Below the pieces are notes generated by a model. That model did not search any database. It saw nothing but the letters and a program-made list of their open reading frames with translations, and was not told the DNA's origin. Source: Stakelama pacifica (GTDB lineage: Bacteria > Pseudomonadota > Alphaproteobacteria > Sphingomonadales > Sphingomonadaceae). Taken from it: a stretch of DNA of 64,000 bases. The translations under genes and the position numbers were made by a program. Numbering within the stretch: position 1 is the first letter of the stretch; each line of letters begins with the position of its first letter. Location of the stretch: NCBI RefSeq assembly GCF_004361835.1, contig NZ_SNWD01000015.1:28067-92066 (forward strand). Reading direction: 5' to 3'. Shown here one piece after another: positions 55,352 to 64,000 of this stretch.

Positions 55352-58300
55352 TCATGCCACCTTGCGCAACCGATACCCCTCCGCATCGCGCGCGACATGG
55401 CCCAGCCGGACCAGCGCACCCAGCGTCGCCGCGATCCGGTGTTCGACCTTGCGCCCTTGCGAATAGTGCCGTGCAATCGCTTCCGCCGTCATCGCACCGC
55501 CGCCGCGAAGCGAGTCGATCACGCTTGCCGTCTGACCGATCGCATCGCGCGGAAAAGCAGGCTTCTTCGCTTTCGCCTCCGGCAACATCGCCTCGATCTG
55601 TTCGGCCTTGGCGCGCGGCGCAAGCTGGGTAAGCCCCGCTTTGGAAATCTGATAATCGGGCCGCAACCAGCGCACCGTGCCCGCTTTCTCCTCGGCATGC
55701 CGCTCGGCATTCAGCGCGACCAGCCGCTCGACAATCTGATCGTCGGACAAGTCGCGCGGCCAGCCATAGGCATCGGCAACCGCATCGTCGATCTGCGCAT
55801 GGAGTTCGGCGATAATGTCGACCCGCCCGCGCATCCGCTGATCCTGCTCGGCATCGGTAAAGGCTTCGCCCTTCATCAGCTTTTCGCGAAGATTATACAG
55901 CCCGGTCAGTGTCAGGTCGCCATGCTCGGCCAGCACCTGCTTGCGCGTCGCATCGAGTTCCTCGGCGAGGTCGCCGATGATTTGCTTTTGCGCTTCGGTG
56001 ACGTTTGGGAAGGGGAAGGGGTCGAAGCACAGGCTTTTGGTGAAGCGTGGGCGGTCTTCAAGAGTAGCACCGCGCGCGGTCGTCCATGCTAAGTCGGCCC
56101 GTGCGGATAACACCGCTAAATGCCAAGGCTCATCGCTCGCCATTACAACGAGCATATTGTCCGGAAGTATCGACTGATCGAGATACTGAAAGACACGATG
56201 CTTGGCCGTCTCCACGGTCGCAATGTAACGATCCAACCCATTAAACGCTGGCCTCAATTCACGCCGCGGTTCTCCAAAAATCCACCAGTTGTCCCGGTAG
56301 GTAGCACGGTTATTTGCGTCTCGTTCCGGCTTCACCGTAATCAGCAGATGCTGGTACACTTCGGGAAATCGCTGCCGAACTTCGGCTTCCTCCATCCCGA
56401 ACAGGTCGATCACCATCACCCCGCGTGTGCGTGAGGTGAGGTCGCGCCCATTGCGATAGGGCCGGATGTGCTTTTCCAGCCCCTCACGTTTTCCCAGCCC
56501 CAGCGCTTCCGCCTCGGCTGGCGTTACAATGAATCCCGCCCCGTGCAACTTTACGCCGGGCGAACAAATCCACTCGTTCGAAAGAAGCGGCTTCGCTTGG
56601 GTTACATCGGCACCGACCGTCAAGTCCGCATGGACTTCGCCCGCCCTCTGATCGAGGCCAATCTCCGGCGCATCGCTGTCCAATCCGCTTTCCGCAACCA
56701 CGTCCAGCAGCACCCCCTCGCGCTTGCCCCCTTCCGCCACGGTCATCGCGATCCGCACCGCCGCTGCATCTTTGGTCGCCTTAGTCCACGGATGATCGGG
56801 AATCGCCATGATCAGGCTGATCGGCGGACGCCCGTCCAGCCGCTTCGCGATCACGCGGCGGCTGAACTCCTGCGTGATCGAATTGGTGGTGACGAAGCCG
56901 AAGCGTTTCAGCTTCGTACCCTTGCGCACCAGCATTTCGGCGGCATGGTCCCACCAATACATCACGAAATCGGCGGATTTGTTGATCTTCGGATGCGCCT
57001 TCCATAATGCGGTGGCATAGGCGTCGCCCAGCCGCGATCGAATATCTTTGCCGCCGATAAACGGCGGATTGCCGACGATATACTCCGCCTGCGGCCATTC
57101 GGGGCGGCGCGGATTGGGCAACTCGGTGCCGCTGCCATCTTCCTTGGCGCGTTCCGGATCATGCGCCACCACCGCATCCATCGCGGTGATGTTTTTCAGC
57201 TTTTCCAGAACCGGATCGGCGATGCTCGTGCCGTTGCGCATCTGCCATTGCAAATAGCCAAGCCACAGCACCAGTTCCGCAATCGCCGCCGCGCGCGGAT
57301 TCAGCTCCAGCCCCAGAAAGTTGCGCGGATGCACGGTGGAGGTTTCCAGCGCCAGCGCCTCCTGCCCGCCCAGATCGGCGAGCACTTCCAGCACATCGCC
57401 TTCAAGCCGCTTCATCAGTTCCAGTGCGACATACAGGAAATTGCCCGTCCCGCACGCCGGATCAAGCACACGGGTACTCGCCAGTTTCTCGTGAAAATCA
57501 TGCACCGCTTTGATCGCCGCGGCGGTGTCGCCGTCCTCGCGCTCGCGCTCGACCGTGCCCAGCACCGCGCCTTCCCATTCGGCCTGTAACGGGTCGATCA
57601 CCGTCGCATTGACCAGCCGTTCGACATAGGCGCGCGGCGTGTAATGCGCGCCCAGCCGCTTGCGCTCCGCTTTATCGAGCGCCTGTTCCAGCAGCGTGCC
57701 GAAAATCGCCGGCTCCACCTCGGTCCAGTCATGCCGCGCGGCTTCGTACAGTTCGCCGATCTCCTCGCGCTGCATCGCAATCGCGCTACGTTCGGAAAAC
57801 AGGCCGCCGTTGAAATGCCGCACCTTTTCGCGCAGCGTCGTGGAAAATCCGCCCTTGTCCATTTTCTCCCACAGCTCTTCCAGCATCGGGGCAAACCCGT
57901 CGGGATGGGTGCGCGCCTCGCCCAGCACCTGGGTAAAGCTGCCCCGCGTCAACAGGCCGGTATCTTCCGCGAACATGGTAAACAGCACACGCATCAGGAA
58001 ATGCGCGACCCGCTCCGCCGGATGGCCGCGATCTTCCAGCCGCTTCGACACGCTGGCAAGCCGCCGGGCGATGTCGCGCGTTACCTCCGCCGCCTTTTTG
58101 GCGGGGTCCAGGCTGTGCGGGTCGAGCCAGATCGCGCGCAGCCGGTCGCGAATATCGGGATCGCGCAGATCCTCCATATAGATGCGAAACCCCGCGCGAT
58201 CGGGAAATTGCCGGTAATTGCGCCCCTGCCCCGAAAAATCGGCGAATATCTCGATCGCATGGCCGACATCGCACACCAGAATGAACGGCGGCCAGACATG

Positions 58301-58741
58301 GTTTTCGGGCAAAGCGCGAGCATATTGCTCCGCCTGTTCGCGAGCATTGCGCATCAGCACATCCCAGCCGCGATTGGCGCTGCGCCGCCCGCGCGCACCG
58401 CCCGCATCCATGCCCGGCAGAGCGGCCTGACTTGCCGCCATCGCCACTTCCTTGGCCCCGCCCCGTTCGCGGCTTTGCTTCGCTTCCAGCACGAAGCAGC
58501 TGCGTTTATACAGGTCAATGCGCCCGTGCCCGCTCTTGCCCTTTTCATCGCGAAAGGTCACCGCGCGTTCGAACACATAGTCATTATGGTCGTGGGTAGC
58601 GTCGGCAGGGTCGGGCTGCGGCAGGTCAAGCACCTGCGCCAGTTCGGTCAGAAACAGCGGAAAGTTCGCGCGCTCGGCCCCGCCTTCATTATGCTGCCAA
58701 CGCTCGATAAACGCATCGAGCGCTGCATGCGTACTGTCCAT
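55352..58741 (-). CDS. MmeI-like single-chain type IIL restriction-modification enzyme
   Basis: A 1129-residue protein that seems to combine nuclease and N6-adenine methyltransferase. Near the N terminus Asp76 and Glu86-Ala-Lys88 ([17 protein letters not shown]) resemble the PD-(D/E)XK centre. The methyltransferase has motif I at 427-433 (DPACGTG) and the catalytic NPPF at 558-561. Downstream come regions that would recognise the target site, and a winged-helix-like C terminus ([20 protein letters not shown]). The arrangement is that of MmeI-type enzymes, which cut and methylate with one polypeptide, though MmeI itself is near 920 residues and a pure methyltransferase cannot be excluded. No separate specificity or nuclease gene is beside it. 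It is divergent from uvrA. Confidence 0.85.
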   Translation of the reverse strand: MDSTHAALDAFIERWQHNEGGAERANFPLFLTELAQVLDLPQPDPADATHDHNDYVFERAVTFRDEKGKSGHGRIDLYKRSCFVLEAKQSRERGGAKEVAMAASQAALPGMDAGGARGRRSANRGWDVLMRNAREQAEQYARALPENHVWPPFILVCDVGHAIEIFADFSGQGRNYRQFPDRAGFRIYMEDLRDPDIRDRLRAIWLDPHSLDPAKKAAEVTRDIARRLASVSKRLEDRGHPAERVAHFLMRVLFTMFAEDTGLLTRGSFTQVLGEARTHPDGFAPMLEELWEKMDKGGFSTTLREKVRHFNGGLFSERSAIAMQREEIGELYEAARHDWTEVEPAIFGTLLEQALDKAERKRLGAHYTPRAYVERLVNATVIDPLQAEWEGAVLGTVEREREDGDTAAAIKAVHDFHEKLASTRVLDPACGTGNFLYVALELMKRLEGDVLEVLADLGGQEALALETSTVHPRNFLGLELNPRAAAIAELVLWLGYLQWQMRNGTSIADPVLEKLKNITAMDAVVAHDPERAKEDGSGTELPNPRRPEWPQAEYIVGNPPFIGGKDIRSRLGDAYATALWKAHPKINKSADFVMYWWDHAAEMLVRKGTKLKRFGFVTTNSITQEFSRRVIAKRLDGRPPISLIMAIPDHPWTKATKDAAAVRIAMTVAEGGKREGVLLDVVAESGLDSDAPEIGLDQRAGEVHADLTVGADVTQAKPLLSNEWICSPGVKLHGAGFIVTPAEAEALGLGKREGLEKHIRPYRNGRDLTSRTRGVMVIDLFGMEEAEVRQRFPEVYQHLLITVKPERDANNRATYRDNWWIFGEPRRELRPAFNGLDRYIATVETAKHRVFQYLDQSILPDNMLVVMASDEPWHLAVLSARADLAWTTARGATLEDRPRFTKSLCFDPFPFPNVTEAQKQIIGDLAEELDATRKQVLAEHGDLTLTGLYNLREKLMKGEAFTDAEQDQRMRGRVDIIAELHAQIDDAVADAYGWPRDLSDDQIVERLVALNAERHAEEKAGTVRWLRPDYQISKAGLTQLAPRAKAEQIEAMLPEAKAKKPAFPRDAIGQTASVIDSLRGGGAMTAEAIARHYSQGRKVEHRIAATLGALVRLGHVARDAEGYRLRKVA

Positions 58742-58932
58742 GTCGCGCTTCCCCCTGGAAGCGCAGGTTCATGACTGCGCGCGCATTTCGCCATATGAAC
58801 CTCGTCCATTCCAGACATGCCCGTGCGGATATCTATCCGTTACGGAGCGTTGCCCTCCCGGTGGCAAAGCAGGCCTCGCATTCCTACCTACCCCCTAGCA
58901 TCCCGACCGGAACAGAAGTAGAACCGCACCTT

Positions 58933-61917
58933 ATGAGCCTTACCCATATTTCCGTCCGCGGCGCGCGCGAGCATAATCTGAAGGACGTTTCGGTCGACAT
59001 TCCGCGCGACACGCTGACGGTCATCACCGGCCTGTCGGGCAGCGGGAAGTCCAGTCTCGCCTTCGACACCATCTATGCCGAGGGGCAGCGGCGGTACGTG
59101 GAATCGCTCTCCGCCTATGCGCGGCAATTTCTTGAGATGATGCAGAAGCCCGATGTCGATCATATCGAGGGACTGTCGCCGGCGATCAGCATCGAGCAGA
59201 AAACGACCAGCCGCAATCCGCGCTCGACGGTCGCGACGGTTACCGAAATCTACGACTATATGCGTCTGCTCTGGGCGCGTGCGGGCATTCCCTATTCGCC
59301 GGTCACCGGCCTGCCGATCAGCGCGCAGACGGTCAGCCAGATGGTCGATCGCGTCCTCGCGCTTCCCGAAGGCACGCGCCTCTATCTGCTCGCCCCCGTG
59401 GTGCGCGGGCGCAAGGGCGAATATCGCAAGGAACTGGCCGAGTGGCAGAAAGCGGGCTTTCAGCGCGTCCGCATCGATGGCGAGATGTATGAGATCGAGG
59501 AAGCGCCGAAGCTCGATAAGAAATATAAGCACGACATCGAAGTCGTCGTCGACCGCCTCGTCGTGCGCGAAGACATCGCCACGCGCCTTGCCGACAGTTT
59601 CGAAACCGCGCTGAAGCTCGCCGACGGCCTCGCTTATGTCGACCTCGCCGACACCACCGTGGCCGAGGCAACCGCAAACCCCTCCCCTTCAGGGGAGGGG
59701 CAAGGGGTGGGGGAAATCTCGCAGAGCACACCCCTCTCCACCAACGTCACCGGCGGCGCGATGAAGGGCGCGGGCGTTCCCGACAACCGCATCGTCTTTT
59801 CCGAACGCTTCGCCTGCCCGGTATCGGGCTTCACCATCCCCGAAATCGAACCGCGCCTGTTCAGCTTCAACGCCCCCCAGGGCGCCTGCCCGGCGTGCGA
59901 CGGCCTGGGCGAGCGGCTGGAGTTCGACCGCGACCTCGTCGTCCCCAATGACGAACTCTCCCTCAAAAAGGGCGCGATCGTCCCCTGGGCCAAATCGAAC
60001 CCGCCCAGCCCTTATTATATGCAGGTGCTCGGCAGCCTTGCGCGCGAATTCGGGTTCGCCCTCGAAACCCCGTGGAAGGACCTGCCCGACAACATTCGCG
60101 AGATGATCCTGACCGGCACCAAGGGGAAGCCCGTCACGCTAACCTTTGTCGACGGGCGCAAATCCTATGACGTCAAAAAGCCGTTCGAGGGCGTGCTCGG
60201 CAATCTCAATCGCCGGTTGATGAAAACCGAAAGCGCGTGGATGCGCGAGGAGCTTTCCAAATATCAGGCCGCGCATCCGTGCGAGACCTGTGGCGGCGCG
60301 CGCCTCAAACCCGAAGCGCTCGCGGTGAAGATCGACGGCAATGACATCTCGCACGCCAGCCGCCTGTCGGTGGTCGACGCGCTCGCCTTTTTCAAAACCC
60401 TGCCCGACAGCCTGACGCCGCAGCAGCAGGAAATCGCCCGCCCGATCCTGAAAGAGATCGACGAGCGCCTCGGCTTCCTCAACAATGTCGGCCTCGATTA
60501 CCTCAATCTCGACCGCAATTCGGGCACGCTGTCGGGCGGCGAATCACAGCGTATCCGCCTCGCCAGCCAGATCGGATCGGGCCTGTCGGGCGTGCTCTAC
60601 GTCCTCGACGAACCGAGCATCGGCCTGCATCAGCGCGACAACGACATGCTGCTCGAAACGCTCAAACGCCTGCGCGACCTCGGCAACACCGTCATCGTCG
60701 TGGAGCATGACGAGGATGCGATCCGCTCCGCCGATTATATCCTCGACATGGGGCCGGGCGCGGGCGTCCATGGCGGCGATCTGGTCGCGAAGGGCACGCT
60801 TGACGAAGTGCTCGCCACCCCCGGATCGGTCACCGCCGACTATCTCAACGGCACCCGCGAAATCGCGGTGCCCGCAAAACGGCGAAAGGGCACGGGCAAG
60901 AAGCTCACCGTCCACAATGCCCGCGCCAACAATCTGCAGAACGTCACCGCGTCGATCCCGCTCGGCACCTTTACCTGCATCACCGGCGTATCGGGGTCGG
61001 GCAAATCCAGCTTCACCATCGACACGCTCTACGCCTCTGCCGCGCGCACGCTGAACGGCGCGCGCGTGCTGGCGGGCAAGCATGACAAGATCACCGGCCT
61101 CAACCATCTCGACAAGGTGATCGACATCGATCAGTCGCCCATCGGCCGCACCCCCCGGTCGAACCCGGCGACCTATACCGGTGCCTTCACCAATATCCGC
61201 GACTGGTTCGCCGGCCTCCCCGAAAGTCAGGCGCGCGGCTACAAACCCGGCCGGTTCAGCTTCAACGTAAAGGGCGGCCGGTGCGAAGCATGTCAGGGCG
61301 ACGGCGTGCTGAAGATCGAAATGCACTTCCTTCCCGACGTCTATGTCGAATGCGATGTGTGCCACGGCGCGCGCTATAATCGCGAAACGCTGGAGGTGAA
61401 GTTCAAGGGGATGAGCATCGCCGATGTCCTCGACATGACGGTCGAGGATGCGCACGAATTCTTCAAGGCAGTGCCCCCCATTCGCGACAAGATGGCGATG
61501 CTGGAGGAAGTCGGCCTAGGCTATGTAAAGGTCGGGCAACAGGCAACGACCCTGTCGGGCGGCGAGGCGCAGCGCGTCAAACTGGCCAAGGAACTCAGCC
61601 GCCGCGCCACCGGCAACACCCTCTACATCCTCGACGAACCCACCACGGGCCTGCATTTCGAAGATGTCCGCAAATTGCTCGAAGTGCTCCACGCGCTGGT
61701 CGAACAGGGCAATACCGTCGTGGTGATCGAGCATAATCTCGACGTGATCAAAACCGCCGACTGGATTCTGGATTTAGGGCCGGAGGGCGGTGTGAAGGGC
61801 GGCGAGATTATCGCTGAGGGCCCGCCGGAGAAGATCGCGGCGAGCGAGCGGAGCTTTACGGGGCGGTATCTCGCGCCGTTGCTGGAGAAGGGGAAAGAGC
61901 GGATGGCGGCGGAGTAA
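58933..61917 (+). CDS. uvrA: Excinuclease ABC subunit A
   Basis: A 994-residue UvrA, longer than the usual 940-960 partly because of an in-frame repeat insertion (residues 249-262). Two ABC ATPase modules carry Walker A motifs ([14 protein letters not shown] and [14 protein letters not shown]), ABC signatures ([13 protein letters not shown] and [15 protein letters not shown]), and the second zinc module (CEACQGDG and [10 protein letters not shown]) is intact. In the first zinc module only three of four expected cysteines remain (ACPVSGF then CPAC). It starts nucleotide excision repair by scanning for lesions. ATG 58933 is chosen because it opens the [16 protein letters not shown] start; upstream in-frame ATGs give an unconserved leader. 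Confidence 0.96.
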   Translation: MSLTHISVRGAREHNLKDVSVDIPRDTLTVITGLSGSGKSSLAFDTIYAEGQRRYVESLSAYARQFLEMMQKPDVDHIEGLSPAISIEQKTTSRNPRSTVATVTEIYDYMRLLWARAGIPYSPVTGLPISAQTVSQMVDRVLALPEGTRLYLLAPVVRGRKGEYRKELAEWQKAGFQRVRIDGEMYEIEEAPKLDKKYKHDIEVVVDRLVVREDIATRLADSFETALKLADGLAYVDLADTTVAEATANPSPSGEGQGVGEISQSTPLSTNVTGGAMKGAGVPDNRIVFSERFACPVSGFTIPEIEPRLFSFNAPQGACPACDGLGERLEFDRDLVVPNDELSLKKGAIVPWAKSNPPSPYYMQVLGSLAREFGFALETPWKDLPDNIREMILTGTKGKPVTLTFVDGRKSYDVKKPFEGVLGNLNRRLMKTESAWMREELSKYQAAHPCETCGGARLKPEALAVKIDGNDISHASRLSVVDALAFFKTLPDSLTPQQQEIARPILKEIDERLGFLNNVGLDYLNLDRNSGTLSGGESQRIRLASQIGSGLSGVLYVLDEPSIGLHQRDNDMLLETLKRLRDLGNTVIVVEHDEDAIRSADYILDMGPGAGVHGGDLVAKGTLDEVLATPGSVTADYLNGTREIAVPAKRRKGTGKKLTVHNARANNLQNVTASIPLGTFTCITGVSGSGKSSFTIDTLYASAARTLNGARVLAGKHDKITGLNHLDKVIDIDQSPIGRTPRSNPATYTGAFTNIRDWFAGLPESQARGYKPGRFSFNVKGGRCEACQGDGVLKIEMHFLPDVYVECDVCHGARYNRETLEVKFKGMSIADVLDMTVEDAHEFFKAVPPIRDKMAMLEEVGLGYVKVGQQATTLSGGEAQRVKLAKELSRRATGNTLYILDEPTTGLHFEDVRKLLEVLHALVEQGNTVVVIEHNLDVIKTADWILDLGPEGGVKGGEIIAEGPPEKIAASERSFTGRYLAPLLEKGKERMAAE
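59679..59714 (+). repeat. Palindromic repeat inserted in frame within uvrA
   Basis: A perfect 9-base palindrome (CCCCTCCCC at 59679-59687, loop TTCA, GGGGAGGGG at 59692-59700) is followed by CAAGGGGTGGGG. In frame it encodes the segment [14 protein letters not shown]. The inverse of this unit is found between genes at 33985-34017. Confidence 0.85.
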
Positions 61918-61998
61918 GGGGGCACAACGGCTCCGTAACCATTGATCTGGCACCAGATTTGTTATTTGTAGACGTCATGGATCCTATTGGAGCTAATG

Positions 61999-62874
61999 AT
62001 GGCATCAAAACCAAATGTTGCGGCTAATGACGCTGATCGGAAAGACGCAACCGAAATCGTCAATCAGCTTGCAACCAAGGAATTAGTGTTCGGAGTTGTC
62101 GGCCCTGTAGGAGCGGGCTCCAGCACCATCGCATACGCCTTGCGTGATTTCCTCACTAGCTCAGGTTACGACGTCCATGTGGTAAAGGCTCGCAGGTTTA
62201 TAGAAAACTTTGCAGCCGAGCGTCACATCGAAATCTCTAAGTCTCTAAAATTGAAACAAACAGAGGATTTACAGGATGCCGGTGATTCCATGCGGAAGGC
62301 ATTGGGGCATTCAGTAATCGCAGAGAAGTTTGCCGTCGAAATTCGCGATCTAAGAGCCAAGGCCGTTGGCGGAGACCCGACTTCGGCTGAACCGATACCC
62401 CCTGACGAAACCCCCCGGGCTTATATTCTCGACTCAATTCGCCACCCATCAGAAGTTGCCCTACTTAGAAAGATTTATCAGCAGTCGTTCTGCCTAATTG
62501 GGGTAGTCTGCGAAGAGTCGGTAAGACTTGATCGGCTCCATGATAAATATCTCGACGCAGGTCGGGACGTTATAGCTTCATTTATGAAGCGCGATGAAAA
62601 AGCTGCCGAAAAGCACGGCCAACATGTATCTTCGGCTTTCCATCTTTCTGACTTTTTCGTCGAGAACACTCAACCTGATTATATTACAGGACCAGGAGGG
62701 GTAAAAAATTCCAACCCCGCTTGGAACGTTAATGAAGACTTGGCCGGCAATTATATACTTTACTTAGCAGCCCGATTGAGGCATATCATCGGGCATGGAC
62801 ATCAACATCACCAACCCGATCTTCCACGACGAAGCCAAGGCGATTGCGCACCTCGAAACCTCGCGCTGGCCTGA
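61999..62874 (+). pseudogene. AvcD-like anti-phage deaminase, N-terminal fragment cut by an insertion sequence
   Basis: The first 250 or so residues match my recollection of the N-terminal kinase-like domain of AvcD-type (deoxycytidylate deaminase) anti-phage proteins: KELVFGVVGPVGAGSSTIAY is a P-loop, YDVHVVKARRFIEN follows, then PRAYILDSIRHPSEVALLRK and FCLIGVVCEESVRLDRLHDK, KRDEKAAEKHGQHVS and LSDFFVENTQPDY. These proteins normally continue into a cytidine-deaminase domain (HxE, PCxxC), which is missing. From about 62770 the reading frame runs into IS1595 DNA and ends at 62874 with an unrelated tail. ATG 61999 has GGAG upstream. The DNA is AT-richer than the neighbours, suggesting acquisition. 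Intact function is unlikely. Confidence 0.72.
62770..62794. repeat. Inverted repeat at the transposase start
   Basis: GCCCGAT (62770-62776) and ATCGGGC (62788-62794) form a perfect 7-base inverted repeat with an 11-base loop, ending at the base before the transposase ATG. It may be an end-linked structure or a translation-control hairpin. The exact left end of the element could not be fixed. Confidence 0.45.
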
Positions 62875-63712
62875 TGGTGCGACCTGCCCGCATTGCGGGT
62901 CGGATCGGGTCCGCAAGATGGAAGGAAAGACGCAGGCTGGCATGTTCCTCTGCAACGACTGTCGCGACAAGTTCACCGTCCGCACCGGCAGCGTGATGGA
63001 GCGTTCGCACGTTCCGCTGCACAAGTGGCTTCTGGCGACGCACATCATGGCCGCTTCAAAGAAGGGCATGAGCGCTGCGCAGATGGCCCGCATGATCGGC
63101 GTCACCTACAAGACCGCTTGGTTCCTCTGCCATCGTATCCGCGAGGCCATGGACGAAGCCGATGGCAACACTCCCCTTGGCGGCGGCGATCAGGCCGTTG
63201 TCGAGGCCGATGAAACCTATGTCGGCGGCAAGGCCAAGAACCGCGCCACCCGCAAGCCCGCTGCCAAGAAGGCGGTTGTGGCCCTTGTCGAGCGCGATGG
63301 TCGCGCCCGCTCGTTCCATGTCGCCAACGTCAACGCCAAGCATCTGCGCGGCCTGATCGTCACGAACGTGCATCGTTCGGCTCACCTCATGACCGACGAA
63401 GCGACCGTTTACACCGGCATTGGCCGTGAGTTCAGCGGACACTCGGTCGTCAACCACAGCGCCAAGGAGTACGTCACCACCGGCGGCTTCAAGCACTCCA
63501 ACACTGCCGAGAACTTCTTCTCCATCTTCAAGCGCGGCGTGATCGGCACCTATCACCACATGAGCGAGGCGCACCTTGGCCGCTACTGCCGCGAGTTTGA
63601 TCTGCGCTACAACACTCGCGAAATGAGCGATGGCGAACGCGCTGCAGCTATCGTCAAGGGCATGGTCGGTCGTCGCCTTACCTATCGGCGGACTGATAAC
63701 CTCGCCGCCTAA
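62795..63712 (+). CDS. IS1595-family transposase
   Basis: A 305-residue transposase. The N terminus holds a zinc ribbon (TCPHCGS and LCNDCRD, residues about 28-53), followed by a helical linker (LATHIMAASKKGMSAAQMAR) and a DDE/ISXO2-type catalytic domain with VVEADETYVGGKAKN, LMTDEATVYTGIG and HSNTAENFFSIFKRGV. Both family features point to IS1595. The ATG at 62795 is directly preceded by an inverted repeat. It interrupts an AvcD-like gene in the same orientation. Confidence 0.93.
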   Translation: MDINITNPIFHDEAKAIAHLETSRWPDGATCPHCGSDRVRKMEGKTQAGMFLCNDCRDKFTVRTGSVMERSHVPLHKWLLATHIMAASKKGMSAAQMARMIGVTYKTAWFLCHRIREAMDEADGNTPLGGGDQAVVEADETYVGGKAKNRATRKPAAKKAVVALVERDGRARSFHVANVNAKHLRGLIVTNVHRSAHLMTDEATVYTGIGREFSGHSVVNHSAKEYVTTGGFKHSNTAENFFSIFKRGVIGTYHHMSEAHLGRYCREFDLRYNTREMSDGERAAAIVKGMVGRRLTYRRTDNLAA

Positions 63713-63754
63713 GCTGTTTCAGCCTCCCCGCAAGGTAGGGGGGAAGCGCAAGCG

Positions 63755-63901
63755 CTACTTCGATTGACTCGACTCTTTGCGTCGCTTCCCGCTAGCCTTG
63801 TGAGGCTTGTGGGGGGTGGCGAGCATCCGTTTCAGTGCCGCCTCTCGACGGGCCACCGTCTCGGCTTCGGGGTAGGTATCCTCTTGTTCGGATTTTGCCA
63901 T
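63755..63901 (-). CDS. Small basic protein of unknown function (IS-flanking)
   Basis: A 48-residue protein, MAKSEQEDTYPEAETVARRE then AALKRMLATPHKPHK and a basic Lys/Arg/Ser tail. The pattern, acidic start, a short helix with RREAALKRMLATP and a basic end, is one I recognise from small uncharacterised genes beside mobile DNA in proteobacteria. It may be a passenger of the insertion sequence. Its ATG (63899-63901 on the minus strand) shares bases with a divergent ATG at 63900. Confidence 0.6.
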   Translation of the reverse strand: MAKSEQEDTYPEAETVARREAALKRMLATPHKPHKASGKRRKESSQSK

Positions 63902-64000
63902 GATAAACTCAACTGATCTGTTCGGGCAGGCGCGCTTAAAGCGTATATGGGCCAACCAGCACATCAATCAACTTCAGGCTCAGTGGGAAGCCTTCCTTAA
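63900..64000 (+). CDS. Start of an unidentified protein, runs off the window
   Basis: An open frame of 33 residues to the window edge, starting MINSTDLFGQARLKRIWANQ and continuing HINQLQAQWEAFL. It has a helical, charged look and no visible signal peptide. The ATG shares the CATG tetranucleotide with the divergent small gene. No ribosome-binding site is obvious. Partial; function unknown. Confidence 0.5.
   Translation, partial: MINSTDLFGQARLKRIWANQHINQLQAQWEAFL

Larger units (their letters stand above)
62770..63740 (+). mobile_element. IS1595-family insertion sequence (ends approximate)
   Basis: The element is identified by its transposase. The left boundary is placed where the AvcD-like sequence ends, near an inverted repeat at 62770-62794. 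The right boundary is uncertain; terminal inverted repeats and the target duplication could not be recognised, and IS1595-type elements often carry passenger genes, so it may run past the window edge. Confidence 0.7.

Noticed and set aside
62770..63740. Terminal inverted repeats of the IS1595-family element
   Set aside because: No matching pair of ends could be found by eye, so the element limits are left approximate.

Overview
The window looks like chromosomal DNA of a high-GC alphaproteobacterium of the order Sphingomonadales. Pointers are the ribosomal protein S9 with an acidic N-terminal extension, a TamA/TamB pair, exosortase-associated glycosylation genes, a GTG-started P-II gene followed by glnA, and many short GC-rich palindromic repeats of the kind scattered through sphingomonad genomes. 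Genus and species cannot be settled from the sequence alone. Most of the window is ordinary, densely packed core genome. The accessory part lies at the right end (about 55.3-64 kb).

Layout. 1-2.7 kb: the end of heme A synthase, cutA, an unknown gene, then rplM-rpsI closed by a strong terminator. 2.7-6.4 kb: a secreted trypsin-like serine protease autotransporter behind a large inverted repeat. 6.4-10.2 kb: a frameshifted methyltransferase-like gene, a phosphoesterase/lipid-kinase-like pair, a dispersed repeat and an OmpA-family protein. 10.4-14.4 kb: tRNA-Gly(CCC), a stand-alone glutamate-synthase FMN domain protein, a CinA/MoaB-like protein, methionine aminopeptidase and a ModE-type regulator. 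14.6-16.6 kb: the nitrogen genes glnB-glnA. 16.7-21.5 kb: a flavodoxin-like protein, a second copy of the dispersed repeat, a quinone oxidoreductase, an SDR and a Tat-exported PhoX phosphatase with a Pho-box-like upstream repeat. 21.6-27.7 kb: tamA-tamB on the minus strand. 28-29.3 kb: a divergent module of an S24 repressor and two tiny genes around a palindromic operator. 29.3-34 kb: polysaccharide/exosortase-associated genes. 34-37.6 kb: a PfpI-family protein, topoisomerase IB, an MscS channel, a REP cluster and a 52-residue membrane peptide. 37.7-42.6 kb: PutA, a MaoC hydratase and a thiolase. 42.7-55.3 kb: mixed metabolic, envelope and signalling genes, including a large hybrid histidine kinase whose N terminus resembles a ParD antitoxin.

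55.3-64 kb is a small defence-flavoured neighbourhood. It holds a single-chain MmeI-like restriction-modification enzyme, uvrA carrying an in-frame palindromic repeat, and the N-terminal kinase-like half of an AvcD-type anti-phage deaminase. That gene is cut by an IS1595-family insertion sequence and its catalytic half is not in the window. Two further small genes follow the transposase, one running off the edge.

Functional links. TamA/TamB form one outer-membrane assembly machine and could serve the autotransporter. GlnB regulates GlnA activity. PutA, MaoC and thiolase are adjacent catabolic genes. The glycosyltransferase, O-ligase-like and acyltransferase genes point to surface polysaccharide or exosortase-linked glycosylation, although no exosortase lies in the window. 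All assignments rest on reading motifs by eye; no database search was possible.
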